From: Pseudomonas sp. GM79
GTDB taxonomy: Bacteria; Pseudomonadota; Gammaproteobacteria; Pseudomonadales; Pseudomonadaceae
Direction of reading: 5' to 3'
Length of the DNA stretch: 64,000 nt
NCBI RefSeq assembly: GCF_000282495.1
Contig: NZ_AKJE01000049.1
Span: 51,239-115,238 of the forward strand
Of this stretch, positions 8,840 to 18,398 are shown one piece after another (the first letter of the stretch is position 1; each line of letters begins with the position of its first letter). The notes under the pieces were generated by a model. The model did no database searches. It saw only the letters and a list, made by a program, of their open reading frames with translations, and was not told the origin of the DNA. The position numbers were made by a program, and so were the translations under genes.

Positions 8840-10312
8840 ATGCGCATTCCATTGTTCTACGCGGTGTCGGTTGTATTGTTTTTGAGCGGATCTTCCTGCC
8901 TGGCGCAGCCATTGGACGCGAGCGCGACCACCAGCGCTTCCAGTACAGCACCTGTCACCTCGGTGGCCAAAGATGCCGTGTTTACCCAGGAGCAGCTGGA
9001 TCAAATGCTGGCTCCCATTGCGCTTTACCCGGACCCACTGCTCGCACAGGTGCTGATGGCCACCACGTACCCCGGGGAAATCGCCGAGGCGGTCACCTGG
9101 TCTAAAGCACACCCGGACGCCAAGGGCGATGATGCGGTCAAACAAGTGGCGAACCAGCCCTGGGATCCGAGCGTGCAGGCGCTGGTTGCTTTCCCCCAAG
9201 TCATGGCAACGCTGGGACAGGATCCCGTCTGGGTACAACGCCTGGGTGATGCCTTTCTGGCGCAGCCCGACGATGTCATGGGGGGCGTGCAACGCTTGCG
9301 TCATCAGGCTCAGGCAGCAGGCAACCTGCAGAGCAACCAATATCAGAACGTGACGGTGCAGGCGGCACCGGCATCGGCAGCTCCGGCTCCGGCTCCGGCC
9401 AGCAGCACCTCCACGATCATCATTCAGCCCTCCGATCCGCAGGTGGTTTACGTACCCACTTATAACCCGACCACAACCTACGGCACCTGGCCCTATCCGG
9501 CGTCGCCGCCCGTGTACTATCCACCGCCGCCGGCCTATTACCCCGGTTCGGCATTGTTGGCCGGGCTGGCCTTTGGTACCGGTGTGGCTATCATCGGCTC
9601 GTTATGGGGTGATTGTGACTGGGACAACAACGACATCGACATCGACGTCGACCGCTACAACAACATCAATCGCAACAATCAGATCACTCGGAATCAGAAC
9701 AACTGGCAGCACAACGCTGTTCATCGCGACGGCGTTCCCTATCGAGACAGTAAGAGCCGCGAACAGTACGGCCGACAACTGGACGGTGCCCGTCAGCGTG
9801 AAGCCTATCGAGGGGACAATGCCCAGCGAGCCCAGGCTCGTGAAAAAGCCCGTGGTTCAATGGACAAGCACGGTATCGAGCGACCCGCCACCAGCAACCG
9901 TGAAGCCCGTGATTCTGCGCGCAAAGCCCAGTCTGCAACATCGCCCGGCAATCGGATGCAAGCAGGTACAGACAGACCGAAGGCGTCTGACAGGAGCCAG
10001 GGCACTGCCAGAAGTACTCGGGAGAATCAGCAACCCAGGAAACAGACCGCTCAGGTAAATCAGCGCGGGCAGGGCGATTTGCAAGGGCGCCAGACCGCGC
10101 AAAAACGGCCGGCTGCCAGTACGGGCAGTGCGGGCAGTGCGCGCAACAATGCATTCGCCGGCGTGCGCTCACCGTCCCAGGCCAACGCACAAGCCAGTCG
10201 TGGCCAGGCCAGCCAGGCATCCGCCCGGCGCCCTAGCGCCTCGCGTCCCGCCGGCCATCAGGTCAGCCGGCCGTCCAGTCCACCCGCGCGTCAAAGAGGG
10301 GGCCGTCGTTGA
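8840..10312 (+). CDS. DUF3300 exported protein
   Basis: A 490-residue protein starting at ATG 8840 behind a GAGGGGG ribosome site (the frame opens earlier, at 8765). A signal peptide covers about residues 1-24. The DUF3300 domain follows at about 50-190, with the family strings QLDQMLAPIALYPDPLLAQV and NQPWDPSVQALVAFP. A proline/tyrosine-rich stretch, a short hydrophobic Gly/Ala segment and a run of Asp/Asn repeats (DNNDIDIDVDRYNNINRNN) come next. The last ~200 residues are basic and low complexity (Arg/Gln/Ser/Ala). The TGA overlaps the TTG start of the DUF2950 gene by two bases, and the two families commonly occur as a pair. Function is unknown. Confidence 0.88.
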   Translation: MRIPLFYAVSVVLFLSGSSCLAQPLDASATTSASSTAPVTSVAKDAVFTQEQLDQMLAPIALYPDPLLAQVLMATTYPGEIAEAVTWSKAHPDAKGDDAVKQVANQPWDPSVQALVAFPQVMATLGQDPVWVQRLGDAFLAQPDDVMGGVQRLRHQAQAAGNLQSNQYQNVTVQAAPASAAPAPAPASSTSTIIIQPSDPQVVYVPTYNPTTTYGTWPYPASPPVYYPPPPAYYPGSALLAGLAFGTGVAIIGSLWGDCDWDNNDIDIDVDRYNNINRNNQITRNQNNWQHNAVHRDGVPYRDSKSREQYGRQLDGARQREAYRGDNAQRAQAREKARGSMDKHGIERPATSNREARDSARKAQSATSPGNRMQAGTDRPKASDRSQGTARSTRENQQPRKQTAQVNQRGQGDLQGRQTAQKRPAASTGSAGSARNNAFAGVRSPSQANAQASRGQASQASARRPSASRPAGHQVSRPSSPPARQRGGRR

Positions 10313-11226
10313 AAAACAATGCTCGAGTGAAGGCTCTCATGGGCTTGCGCTTTCATGTCATGGCGATCGTTGCCGGCTTGACGTGGTCGTGCATGGTTAC
10401 GGCACAGCAGGCATTTCCAACCCCGGAAATGGCCGCCCAGGCGTTCGTCGAAGCACTGGGGACGAAATACGCCGATCAGGCACGCCTGACCGATTTGCTG
10501 GGTAATGAATGGCGCAGTTTCATCCCGCGCGAAGGCGTGCAGCGCAGTGATGTGGATGCGTTTTTGAAGCAATATCGCGAGCAACACGCCATTGAAAAAA
10601 CCAGCGATAGCAAGGCGGTCCTGTCGGTTGGCAGTGAACACTGGACACTGCCTATCCCCATGATAAAAGCCGCGAACGGTTGGCGCTTCGACATCGACGC
10701 CGGCAGCGCCGAAGTCCGTGCACGTCGAATTGGCCGCAACGAACTCGCCGCGGTGCAATCAGTGCTGACTTATCATGACGTCCAGATGGAGTATGCATCA
10801 GAGGACCGTGACGGGGACGGCGCACTCGCCTACGCGCAAAAAATCTTCAGCACCGCCGGCAAGCACGACGGACTTTATTGGGAGGACGACGATAGCGGTC
10901 AGATCAGCCCGCTGGGTCCTTTGTTCGGCAAAACCATTGCCGGCGAAGACTGGCAGGGTTATCACTTCCGCATCCTTGATGGCCAAGGTCCTTCGGCACC
11001 GGGCGGCGCCTATAGCTACCTCATCGGTGACGAGATGAGCCGTGGCTTTGCACTGATCGCCTGGCCGGCGAAATACGCTGACACCGGGGTGATGAGTTTC
11101 ATGATCAGTCATGAAGGGCAGGTGTTCGAAAAAGACTTGGGACCCGGTGGTGACAAGTTGGCGGAATCGATGAAGCGCTTTGATCCAGATGACAGTTGGA
11201 AGGTGGTAACTGTGAGTCAAGAGTAG
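10309..11226 (+). CDS. DUF2950 exported protein
   Basis: A 305-residue protein translated from a TTG that overlaps the DUF3300 stop (TTGA), which indicates translational coupling. The N-terminus has a signal peptide (about residues 1-32, ending VTAQQ). The body shows the DUF2950 pattern, including YAQKIFSTAGKHDGLYWEDD, the segment PLGPLFG and YHFRILDGQGPSAPGGAYSY, and the closing ends in a long acidic-polar tail. The family is periplasmic and of unknown function. It is paired with DUF3300 here as in many proteobacteria. Confidence 0.88.
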   Translation: MKNNARVKALMGLRFHVMAIVAGLTWSCMVTAQQAFPTPEMAAQAFVEALGTKYADQARLTDLLGNEWRSFIPREGVQRSDVDAFLKQYREQHAIEKTSDSKAVLSVGSEHWTLPIPMIKAANGWRFDIDAGSAEVRARRIGRNELAAVQSVLTYHDVQMEYASEDRDGDGALAYAQKIFSTAGKHDGLYWEDDDSGQISPLGPLFGKTIAGEDWQGYHFRILDGQGPSAPGGAYSYLIGDEMSRGFALIAWPAKYADTGVMSFMISHEGQVFEKDLGPGGDKLAESMKRFDPDDSWKVVTVSQE

Positions 11227-11251
11227 ATCAGCCTGGGACTGCAAATCCCTT

Positions 11252-11273
11252 GGGAGCGGGCAGCCCCGCTCCC
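11252..11273. terminator. REP-like hairpin between convergent genes
   Basis: A perfect nine-base stem, GGGAGCGGG (11252-11260) with CCCGCTCCC (11265-11273) and a CAGC loop, sits between the convergent stops of DUF2950 and the epimerase gene. The sequence type is the Pseudomonas REP element. There is no strong T run, so it may slow or end transcription from both sides without being a classic terminator. Confidence 0.7.
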
Positions 11274-11285
11274 GGGGATGTGAGC

Positions 11286-14200
11286 CTAACCCAAAGCGGT
11301 GAAATCGCTGGCGTGCAGCTCCTGGACACCCACCAGCTGGATTTCGAACTCCGGCATGGCGTCGGCATCGACACTGCCGTAAAGAATGCCATCGGCAAAG
11401 CGCAGTTGGCCGGTGGCGTCGGCAGGGTCGAAGGCGTTGCTGCCGACGAAGGTGAAGGCGTCGACAGCGGTGGTCAGCGGGTTGGCGTCCAGGCCGGTGA
11501 AATCCAGAAGATCGCCCTCGGTGCTCTTGAATCCGTTGATCACATCGCGCAAAGCCCCGATGCCCATGTCCGACAATGCAGCAAACGCGTAGGTGTCCGC
11601 GCCGGTGCCACCGGTGAGGTTGTCGGTGCCTGCACCGCCGATCAGCCGGTCATCGCCCGAACCGCCCACCAATGTATCGTTGCCCGATCCCGCGTTCAGA
11701 ACGTTTGCGGCGCTGTTGCCCGACAGACTGTCGGCGTAGGCGCTTCCCGTCAGGTTTTCAACGAATTTCAAGGTGTCGAGCCCGGAACTCACGGTGTTTT
11801 GTTGCGCTGACGTCGAGAGGTTGACGGTAACGCCGGACAGGGCCCGTTCAAAAGACACCGTGTCATTGCCATCGCGCCCATCCAGCACATTGTTGCCGGC
11901 GCCGGCGAACAGTGTGTTGTCCAGCGCGTTGCCCGTGCCATTGGCGGCGCCAGTGCTATCGACATACAGATGCTCGACGTTGTTGGCGAGGGTATAGGCC
12001 GCCAGGCTGCTGTGCACACTGTCGCCCCCTCCCGGCGCCGCATTGCTGTTGATCTCGATCACGGTGTCGTTGGCGTTATCGACATAGTAGGTGTCGTTGC
12101 CATCGCCGCCACTCATGCTGTCGTCCCCGGCGGCACCATCGAGCACGTTATTGGCGGCATTGCCGGTGATGAAGTTGTGCCGCTCATTGCCGGTGCCGTT
12201 GATGGCCGACACACCGGTGAGCACCAGGTTCTCGAGGTTAGCGCCCAGGGTCCAGCTGACTGAGGCCTGCACCGTATCGATCTGCGAGGTCGAGGTGTTG
12301 GTTTCCACCACGCGGTCGGACGCGTTATCGACCACATAGACGTCGTTGCCATCGCCACCGGTCATGGTGTCGGCACCCAGTTTGCCATCCAGTGTGTCGT
12401 TGCCCGAACTACCCACCAGGGTATCCGCCTGGTCGGTACCGGAAATCATGTTCTGAGCGTTGTCGAAAATGTCCTGCACGCTGTTGTTGTCGTTGGAGTT
12501 GCCCTGGAAGCCAAGGTCATTGGCAATGTAGTCGGCCAGGCGCTGGCCGACGATCTCGGCCGACTCTTCGTGCAGATGCCAGACGTCGTCGGGATACGCC
12601 AGCGGGTCGATTTCGTGGCGCAAGGGCAGGTCGGTGTAGTCCACCGCCAGCTTGACGTCGGCGCGCTCGGCGGCGATGGCTTCCTGGGCGGCGCGGACAT
12701 AGCCAACCCCCTCGACGATGGAGGCAATTTTCTCCTCCGAATAACCACGGGCACGCGCCGCGTCCTGTTCGTAGTGACCGGTTTCCATCAAGTACACGTT
12801 GAAATTGCCGAACTGGGCATGCAGGTAATCGAACACCTTCAAGGTTGCGGCCTTATAGGCCGCTGCTGCCGCTACTTTGTCCGTGGCGCGGGCGATCTCC
12901 TGGGCGGCTTCCTCGCCCTGGCCCCAAATGATGCCCATGGTGACGTTATCGATCGATTGCAGTTCGGTGAGTTGGTCGCGCAGCAGCGTCACGGCGCGCA
13001 ACAGCGCAGCCCCGGGTTGGTTGGTGTCGGTCAGCCACCAGCACAACTTGAGTTCCTCGGCGCTGAGCGTCGACAGGCCGGTGACCGTGCTGCCGCCCAC
13101 CGCGATGTCGATGCCGTTGCCATTGGCATCGGTGAACTGGCTGCGCACGTCATAGGCGGTGTAGCGGTCCAGGTCGTTGACCAGCATCGACGTGCCGGAC
13201 TGATTGTCGTCCTCCGTCATGCGCAGCAGGCGCGCATTGGATTGGCCGAGGGTGGGCAGGTAGAGAATGTCCTGCTGGACGCTCTCGCCGAAGACGAAGT
13301 CGCTGGCGGTCAGGGTGTTGAGGTAGTTGCCGCTGAGGGCGATTTCAAAACGGTTGCCATCAGCATCCGCTTCGGCGGACTTGATGTAGGTCTTGTCGCC
13401 GGCCGCGTTGAGGGTGACGTACAACGTGCCATTGCGGCCATCGCCGAGGCCTTCAAAGCCCGGGCCCGAAACATCGATCTTGTCGACGCCTATGGTGAAG
13501 TCATAAATCGTGTCGGTGACCGTGACACCACCGGTGTCGTAGTCGCGGTAGCTGTCGAGCACGTTGGTGTAGCGGAAGGTGTCGGCACCGTCGCCGCCGT
13601 ACAGCGAATCGCGTCCGGCACCGCCGTCAACGATATCCGCGCCGGTGCCGGCCTTGATTGTGTCGTTGCCACCGAGGCCGAGGATCAGGTCCGCACCCGC
13701 CGTGCCGTTGAGGGTTTCGGCATTGTTGGTGCCGGTGATGGTGTTGGCGGGCGCATCGGCCACTATCAGGGTGAAGCTATCGCTGACCGATGCACCGGCC
13801 GGGTCGGTGGCCTTGACCAACACGTTGTAATTGCCGGACGCGGTGCCGGTCGGCGTGCCGGTGAAGGTCAGGTTGGTGGCGTTGAAGCCCAGCCACGCGG
13901 GGAGGGCGCTGCCATCGGCCAGGGTCGCGGTGTAGCTGAGGCTGTCGTTATCCGGATCGGTGAAGCTCGTGGCCGGCACCGAGTAGCTGAACGAGGTGTT
14001 TTCGGTCGCGTTCTGATCCAGCAACGCCGTTGCCACCACCGGCGCATGGTTGACCGTCGGCGAAGTGGCGAAGACGAAGTTGGCGCTGGTCAGCTTGCCG
14101 AGGTAGTTGCCGTCCAAAGCCACTTCGAAGCGGTTGCCATTGGCGTCGGCGGTCAGGGATTTGATGTAAGTCTTGGTCCCGGCACTGTTGAGCACCACGT

Positions 14201-16118
14201 ACACGGTGTTGTTCTTGCCATCCCCCAGGCCAGTGAAACCCATGGCCGAGAGGTCGATTTTGTCGGCGGTGGTATCGAAGTCGGTGATCAGGTCGCCAAG
14301 GTTGGCACCGCCGGTGTTGTAGTTGCGGTAACTGTCCAGGCGATTGGAGAACACGAACGTGTCCGCCCCGGCACCGCCGGTGAGGGTGTCCATGCCTGCG
14401 CCGCCGTCGAGTTTGTCGTCACCCGCGCCGCCATTGAGGCTGTCGTTGCCCGCCAGGCCGAGCAGGGTGTCGGCCGAATCGCTACCCAGCAGCGAGTCGT
14501 TGCCGCTGGTGCCGGTGACCACCCGATTGAAGATGAAATTGCTGGCGGTGAGGGTGCTGGCGAGGTTGCCCGAGAGAATCAACTCGAAGCGATTGCCGCT
14601 GGCGTCGGCATCGTAGTCCTTGATGTAGGTGCGGTCGCTGCTGGCGCTGTAGCTGACCTGCAGGGTGCCGCCACGGCCATCGCCCAGCCCAGTGAAACCG
14701 AGGCCGGCGAGGTCGATCTTGTCCTGGCTGACGTCGAAGTCGGTGATGGTGTCATCGAAGCTTGTGGTTGCGTTGCGGTAACTGTCGGACTGCGCGACGA
14801 AACGGAACGTGTCGGCGCCCGTACCGCCGGTGAGTTTGTCGATACCTGCACCACCCACCAGAATGTCGCCACCGGCACCGCCATTGATGGTGTCGTTGCC
14901 AGCAACGCCGTAGAAAATCTCGCTGGCGGCACTGCCCAGCAGGGTGTCGTTGCCAGCCGTGCCTTGCACGGTGGTCATCGGCACCGTGGCGCTGACGTAG
15001 CTACCGTCGCCATAGATCAGCGTGGCACCGTTGCTGGTGTGGCTGATGGTGTTGCCGATGATGGCGTTGCGATCAGTGCCGTCTTCATTGCGCTCCGCAA
15101 CGCCGTAGGTCGACAGGTTGCTGCCGGTGATGATGTTGCCCTGGATCGTGTTATCGCTGCCGTTGAAGTACTTGCCGGACACGCCCAGGGTGTCGTTGTA
15201 AGACTGGATGATGATCTCCGGTACGGGGCTGCCCAGGGAGTTGTTGTTGAGCGTGTTGTCGATGATCTCGACGTGGTTACTGCCGTAGATGCGTATCCCG
15301 GCGCTAGTGTTGTCGTGAATGTCGACGCCGCTGACCGTCACCTCGCTGGACATTTTGATCAGCACCCCTTCGGCGCCGTTGCCGTACACCTCGCCACCGG
15401 TGATGGTGATGTTGCTGGGGGAGGGGATGTCCTCGCTGCCGCGCTGGATCACGATGCCATTGCCGCCGTTGTCGTAGGCGACGTTATTGGTGAGCGTGAA
15501 ATCGTGGGTGCTGGTGACGATGTTGAAACCGTGGCGGTCGTTGTCGTAGGCGATGTTGTTTTCGAAGGTGCTGTTGCTGAGGAAGTCAGCCACGAAGCCG
15601 TCCAGGCCGTTGCCGTGGGAAATGCTGTTCTTGATGACCATGTTGACGGTCTGCTCGTGGGGGTCGAAACCGTACCCGGAGCAATCCTTGATCTCGACAC
15701 TGTCGAGGGTGACGTTGGAGTCGTAGCCCGCTTCGCCGGGAATGTAGCCATTGAACCAACCGTCGATCTTGCCCGTGGTGCTGTCACGGTTGCCATCGAT
15801 GGTGAGGTTGCTGACGCCGAAGTCGTGGGTTTCCTCGCCATAGGCGGAGCGGATGACCCCCGTGATCTTGGTGTCGGAGCCGTCAGCCACCTTGACGGTG
15901 GTTGCTCCCATGCCGTCGCCGTACAGGTAGACGTTGCTCTTGAGCATCAGGCAACCGTCGGAGGGCTCCTCACCTCCAGAAACGATGTAAGTTCCGGACG
16001 GCATATACACCTGCCCACCGCCTGCAGCGGCCGCCGCATCAATTGCACTTTGTATCGCCGCTGTGTCGTCAGTGATGCCATCTCCTTTGGCGCCAAAATT
16101 TTGTACATTGAAAATCAT
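11286..16118 (-). CDS. psmE: Bifunctional mannuronan C-5 epimerase / alginate O-acetylhydrolase (PsmE-type)
   Basis: A 1610-residue secreted protein that converts D-mannuronate to L-guluronate in alginate. Residues 1-380 form the right-handed beta-helix A-module with the catalytic set at AlgE positions: Y149, D152 and H154 in YGFDPHEQT, and D178 in DGFVADF. RTX-type R-modules follow at about 386-535, 535-685 and 793-945, with a cadherin/Ig-like segment (about 686-790) between the second and third. Residues about 950-1210 are an SGNH hydrolase (S960 in LGQSN, GIIWGQGE, D1178 and H1181 in DDVWHLH). The end is more RTX repeats (GGSGDD, GGAGTD). P. syringae PsmE has this epimerase-plus-acetylhydrolase make-up. 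RTX repeats imply calcium binding and type I secretion, but no exporter genes are in the window. Confidence 0.9.
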   Translation of the reverse strand: MIFNVQNFGAKGDGITDDTAAIQSAIDAAAAAGGGQVYMPSGTYIVSGGEEPSDGCLMLKSNVYLYGDGMGATTVKVADGSDTKITGVIRSAYGEETHDFGVSNLTIDGNRDSTTGKIDGWFNGYIPGEAGYDSNVTLDSVEIKDCSGYGFDPHEQTVNMVIKNSISHGNGLDGFVADFLSNSTFENNIAYDNDRHGFNIVTSTHDFTLTNNVAYDNGGNGIVIQRGSEDIPSPSNITITGGEVYGNGAEGVLIKMSSEVTVSGVDIHDNTSAGIRIYGSNHVEIIDNTLNNNSLGSPVPEIIIQSYNDTLGVSGKYFNGSDNTIQGNIITGSNLSTYGVAERNEDGTDRNAIIGNTISHTSNGATLIYGDGSYVSATVPMTTVQGTAGNDTLLGSAASEIFYGVAGNDTINGGAGGDILVGGAGIDKLTGGTGADTFRFVAQSDSYRNATTSFDDTITDFDVSQDKIDLAGLGFTGLGDGRGGTLQVSYSASSDRTYIKDYDADASGNRFELILSGNLASTLTASNFIFNRVVTGTSGNDSLLGSDSADTLLGLAGNDSLNGGAGDDKLDGGAGMDTLTGGAGADTFVFSNRLDSYRNYNTGGANLGDLITDFDTTADKIDLSAMGFTGLGDGKNNTVYVVLNSAGTKTYIKSLTADANGNRFEVALDGNYLGKLTSANFVFATSPTVNHAPVVATALLDQNATENTSFSYSVPATSFTDPDNDSLSYTATLADGSALPAWLGFNATNLTFTGTPTGTASGNYNVLVKATDPAGASVSDSFTLIVADAPANTITGTNNAETLNGTAGADLILGLGGNDTIKAGTGADIVDGGAGRDSLYGGDGADTFRYTNVLDSYRDYDTGGVTVTDTIYDFTIGVDKIDVSGPGFEGLGDGRNGTLYVTLNAAGDKTYIKSAEADADGNRFEIALSGNYLNTLTASDFVFGESVQQDILYLPTLGQSNARLLRMTEDDNQSGTSMLVNDLDRYTAYDVRSQFTDANGNGIDIAVGGSTVTGLSTLSAEELKLCWWLTDTNQPGAALLRAVTLLRDQLTELQSIDNVTMGIIWGQGEEAAQEIARATDKVAAAAAYKAATLKVFDYLHAQFGNFNVYLMETGHYEQDAARARGYSEEKIASIVEGVGYVRAAQEAIAAERADVKLAVDYTDLPLRHEIDPLAYPDDVWHLHEESAEIVGQRLADYIANDLGFQGNSNDNNSVQDIFDNAQNMISGTDQADTLVGSSGNDTLDGKLGADTMTGGDGNDVYVVDNASDRVVETNTSTSQIDTVQASVSWTLGANLENLVLTGVSAINGTGNERHNFITGNAANNVLDGAAGDDSMSGGDGNDTYYVDNANDTVIEINSNAAPGGGDSVHSSLAAYTLANNVEHLYVDSTGAANGTGNALDNTLFAGAGNNVLDGRDGNDTVSFERALSGVTVNLSTSAQQNTVSSGLDTLKFVENLTGSAYADSLSGNSAANVLNAGSGNDTLVGGSGDDRLIGGAGTDNLTGGTGADTYAFAALSDMGIGALRDVINGFKSTEGDLLDFTGLDANPLTTAVDAFTFVGSNAFDPADATGQLRFADGILYGSVDADAMPEFEIQLVGVQELHASDFTALG

Positions 16119-16330
16119 GAGCTTATCTCCGTATCAGGCGAAAACCTCGAAAGATGCCAATATTCCATCGACAGCTACCGTGTTATGACCCAGCGGAGGG
16201 CAAAAGTTGTGACCGCGTATCGGGGGAGCGTCAAAAAACCGGACTAACTGATTAACGGTTGCGAGGTTTTTTGAGACATTTCGGAAAAGTAACGTTCTGT
16301 TGACGCTTGCTTAGGTAGCGAGTGATGCCC

Positions 16331-16358
16331 TGTGGGAGCGGGCTCGCGAAGGCGATTT
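16331..16358. repeat. REP-like half element
   Basis: The sequence TGTGGGAGCGGGCTCGCGAA followed by GGCG and a run of T resembles one half of the common Pseudomonas REP sequences. It lies in the gap upstream of the epimerase gene. Only a single half was seen. Confidence 0.5.
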
Positions 16359-16382
16359 TTCAGGTTCGTTTAGGCTCGTCGC

Positions 16383-16411
16383 AAAAAAAAAACCGCCTTC
16401 AGGAAGGCGGC
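16383..16411 (-). terminator. Rho-independent terminator (minus-strand sense)
   Basis: A stem CCGCCTTC (16393-16400) with GAAGGCGG (16403-16410) is flanked by ten A residues on its left side, giving a T10 tract for a minus-strand transcript. No intact minus-strand gene lies to its right, so it appears to be left over from a lost gene, or to act weakly in both directions. Confidence 0.7.
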
Positions 16412-16526
16412 TTCTTCATTCAATCAAATCAAACCTGGAACTCGGTTCCTGCGGGTCGACCTTGATATTCAATCCCGAGGCTCGTAGGGGCAATCGCCAT
16501 TCTGGTCTTTCTGATCCAGAACGCGC

Positions 16527-16622
16527 GAAATCGATCTGGCTCCCTTCGTCACTCATACCATACTACTTGAACGTATTAATGAGGCCTTCGATCTGATGCA
16601 TGAAGGCACTATCAAATACTGA
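16527..16622 (+). pseudogene. 3' relic of class III alcohol dehydrogenase (adhC/frmA)
   Basis: In one frame this stretch reads EIDLAPFVTHTI, then LLERINEAFDLMHEGTIKY and a stop. That is the C-terminal end of S-(hydroxymethyl)glutathione dehydrogenase, where the family has DLGPFVTHTLPL and INEAFDLMHEG. An in-frame stop precedes it at 16512-16514, and the remaining ~340 codons are absent. It sits just upstream of gfa, the classic partner gene in formaldehyde detoxification, so this is a decayed adhC-gfa operon in which only gfa survives. If a second adhC exists it is elsewhere. Confidence 0.78.
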
Positions 16623-16685
16623 TCCGCACCCTGGAGCTCAGGCTCCAGATCCAGTTCGAATACTCCCTGATACTGGAGGTTTATC

Positions 16686-17264
16686 GTGAGCAACTTGAAG
16701 CTTCATCCTTCACTGGATAACGGCATAGCGCCAAGCGCTGCAAATTTCTCTGGCGGTACCCTGCAATGCCTGTGCCCGACCGATAAGGTTGAAATCAGGA
16801 TTGACGCTCAGACTCTGCACAATCATGCCTGTGGCTGCAGCAAGTGCTGGAAGCCCGCAGGTGCGAAATTCGCGGTCGTAGCGGTTGTTCCTCGCGATAA
16901 AGTCAGCGTCATCGCGAACGCTGAGAAGCTGGCCATTGTTGACGAGCGCGCCACTATTCAACGACATGCTTGCAAAGAGTGCCATGCGCATATGTTCGGC
17001 CGCATCGAAAATAAAGACCATGCGTTCTATGGCCTGGACTTCGTGCATACCGAGCTTTCTCCGCAAAAAGGGTGGGCTGCACCGGGCTTTGCAGCCTTCG
17101 TTTCGTCGCTCATCGAAACCGGCACTCCGCCGGAGGACATGAAGGAGATTCGCGAAAAACTGCGCGCGCTCGGTTTGGAACCGTATGACTGCTTGTCGCC
17201 AGATCTGATGGACGCATTGGCTACGCAAGTGGCGAAGTTGAATGGTGTTCTCGCATCCCGTTAA
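16686..17264 (+). CDS. gfa: S-(hydroxymethyl)glutathione synthase (GFA family)
   Basis: A 192-residue zinc protein that speeds the joining of formaldehyde and glutathione in the cytosol. It has the family's zinc-binding cysteines: C28 and C30 (LQCLC), C49, C51 and C54 (ACGCSKC), and C96 and C99 (ACKEC). Length and the ending match Paracoccus-type Gfa proteins. It starts at GTG 16686 behind a GGAGG site. The relic of its usual partner, the class III alcohol dehydrogenase, lies 63 bases upstream. Without that enzyme at the locus, the product would have to be oxidised by a dehydrogenase encoded elsewhere. Confidence 0.9.
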   Translation: MSNLKLHPSLDNGIAPSAANFSGGTLQCLCPTDKVEIRIDAQTLHNHACGCSKCWKPAGAKFAVVAVVPRDKVSVIANAEKLAIVDERATIQRHACKECHAHMFGRIENKDHAFYGLDFVHTELSPQKGWAAPGFAAFVSSLIETGTPPEDMKEIREKLRALGLEPYDCLSPDLMDALATQVAKLNGVLASR

Positions 17265-17270
17265 ACCCAT

Positions 17271-17293
17271 GTGCCGAATGTATTATTCGGCAC
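17271..17293 (+). terminator. Hairpin after gfa
   Basis: An eight-base perfect stem, GTGCCGAA (17271-17278) with TTCGGCAC (17286-17293), starts seven bases after the gfa stop. There is no T tract, so it is a weak terminator candidate or an mRNA-end stabiliser. The rest of the gap to wrbA (17294-17591) shows no gene that I can support. Confidence 0.5.
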
Positions 17294-17591
17294 GATCCAC
17301 CTTGGCTGAACCATCAGTGCAACGCCCTTCACCTGGATCCGTTTCAGGTGAGTTTGATTGGCAGCCTGCTCTGGGACGGGGGAGGGGCGATAAAGGCTCT
17401 GTCTGCCAGCAGGCGGCATACGGAGCTGCTAGTGTTAATCCGCATGCCGTCAAAGTCTCTGCAGTCGGGTGGGTGTGAGCCGCAGTTTTGTTCGTGACCA
17501 AGCGCTACACCTGCCGCTGTGGTTCGTCGGCAGTGGTGTAATCCAAGATCTTCCTAATTCATCGAATGGCGCTTAATCCAGGAGAAAAATC

Positions 17592-18194
17592 ATGGCGAAG
17601 GTACTGGTTCTCTATTACTCAATGTACGGTCACCTCGAAACGATGGCTGACGCAGTGGCCGAAGGCGCACGATCCGTACCCGGCACCGACGTGACGCTCA
17701 AGCGTGTCGCTGAAACCATCCCGGCCGAACAGGCAGCAGCCATCGGCGTCAAACTTGACCAGAAGGCACCGGTGGCGACACCTGACGAGCTGGGCAATTA
17801 CGATGCAATCATTTTTGGTACGCCGACGCGCTTTGGCAATATGGCGGGACAGATGCGCACGTTTCTCGACCAGACCGGCGGACTGTGGATGAGCGGCGCG
17901 CTGGTCGGGAAAATCGGCAGTGTCTTTGCGTCGACCGGCACCCAGCACGGTGGCCAGGAAACCACCATCACGTCGTTCCACAGCACGCTCCTGCATCAGG
18001 GGATGGTCATCGTGGGTGTGCCTTACACCTGCGCAGGGCTGACCAACATGAGCGAGATCACCGGCGGTACGCCCTATGGCGCAACCACGTTGGCAGGCGC
18101 CGACGGTAAACGGCAACCGTCACAAAATGAACTGGATATTGCACGTTTCCAGGGTAAACACGTCGCTGAGCTTGCAATAAAGATCGCGGGTTAA
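17592..18194 (+). CDS. wrbA: NAD(P)H:quinone oxidoreductase, WrbA type
   Basis: A 200-residue flavodoxin-like enzyme that reduces quinones by two electrons using FMN and NAD(P)H, protecting against redox cycling in the cytosol. The FMN phosphate loop is YYSMYGHLETMA near the N-terminus, and the family strings GTPTRFGNMAGQMRTFLDQT and STGTQHGGQETT are intact. The C-terminal GGTPYGATTLAG and ELDIARFQGKHV are also typical. It begins with ATG behind an AGGAG site. It appears to be a single-gene unit. Confidence 0.95.
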   Translation: MAKVLVLYYSMYGHLETMADAVAEGARSVPGTDVTLKRVAETIPAEQAAAIGVKLDQKAPVATPDELGNYDAIIFGTPTRFGNMAGQMRTFLDQTGGLWMSGALVGKIGSVFASTGTQHGGQETTITSFHSTLLHQGMVIVGVPYTCAGLTNMSEITGGTPYGATTLAGADGKRQPSQNELDIARFQGKHVAELAIKIAG

Positions 18195-18398
18195 CGCAAG
18201 CATGTAAATGGGCCCATGTTGCAGGACAGGTGTCGAGCTTCGCTGGCCCTGGGTTTTGAGCCCCGTCAGCCAGAAACCGGTTAGAGTGTTCATCAATGTC
18301 TGTTCATCAGGTCCCTCCACTCGATTCGCGTTGTCGCGCCAAGCGGTTCCAAAGAACGAACAGGGCAAAAAAACCGTATATCAATCGTTATGTGAAGA

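Noticed and set aside
12570..16247. A 1225-codon open frame antisense to the epimerase gene
   Set aside because: It mirrors the repeats of the high-GC epimerase on the other strand, has a Val/Gly/Ala-biased sequence with no motif, and the epimerase on the opposite strand is unmistakable.
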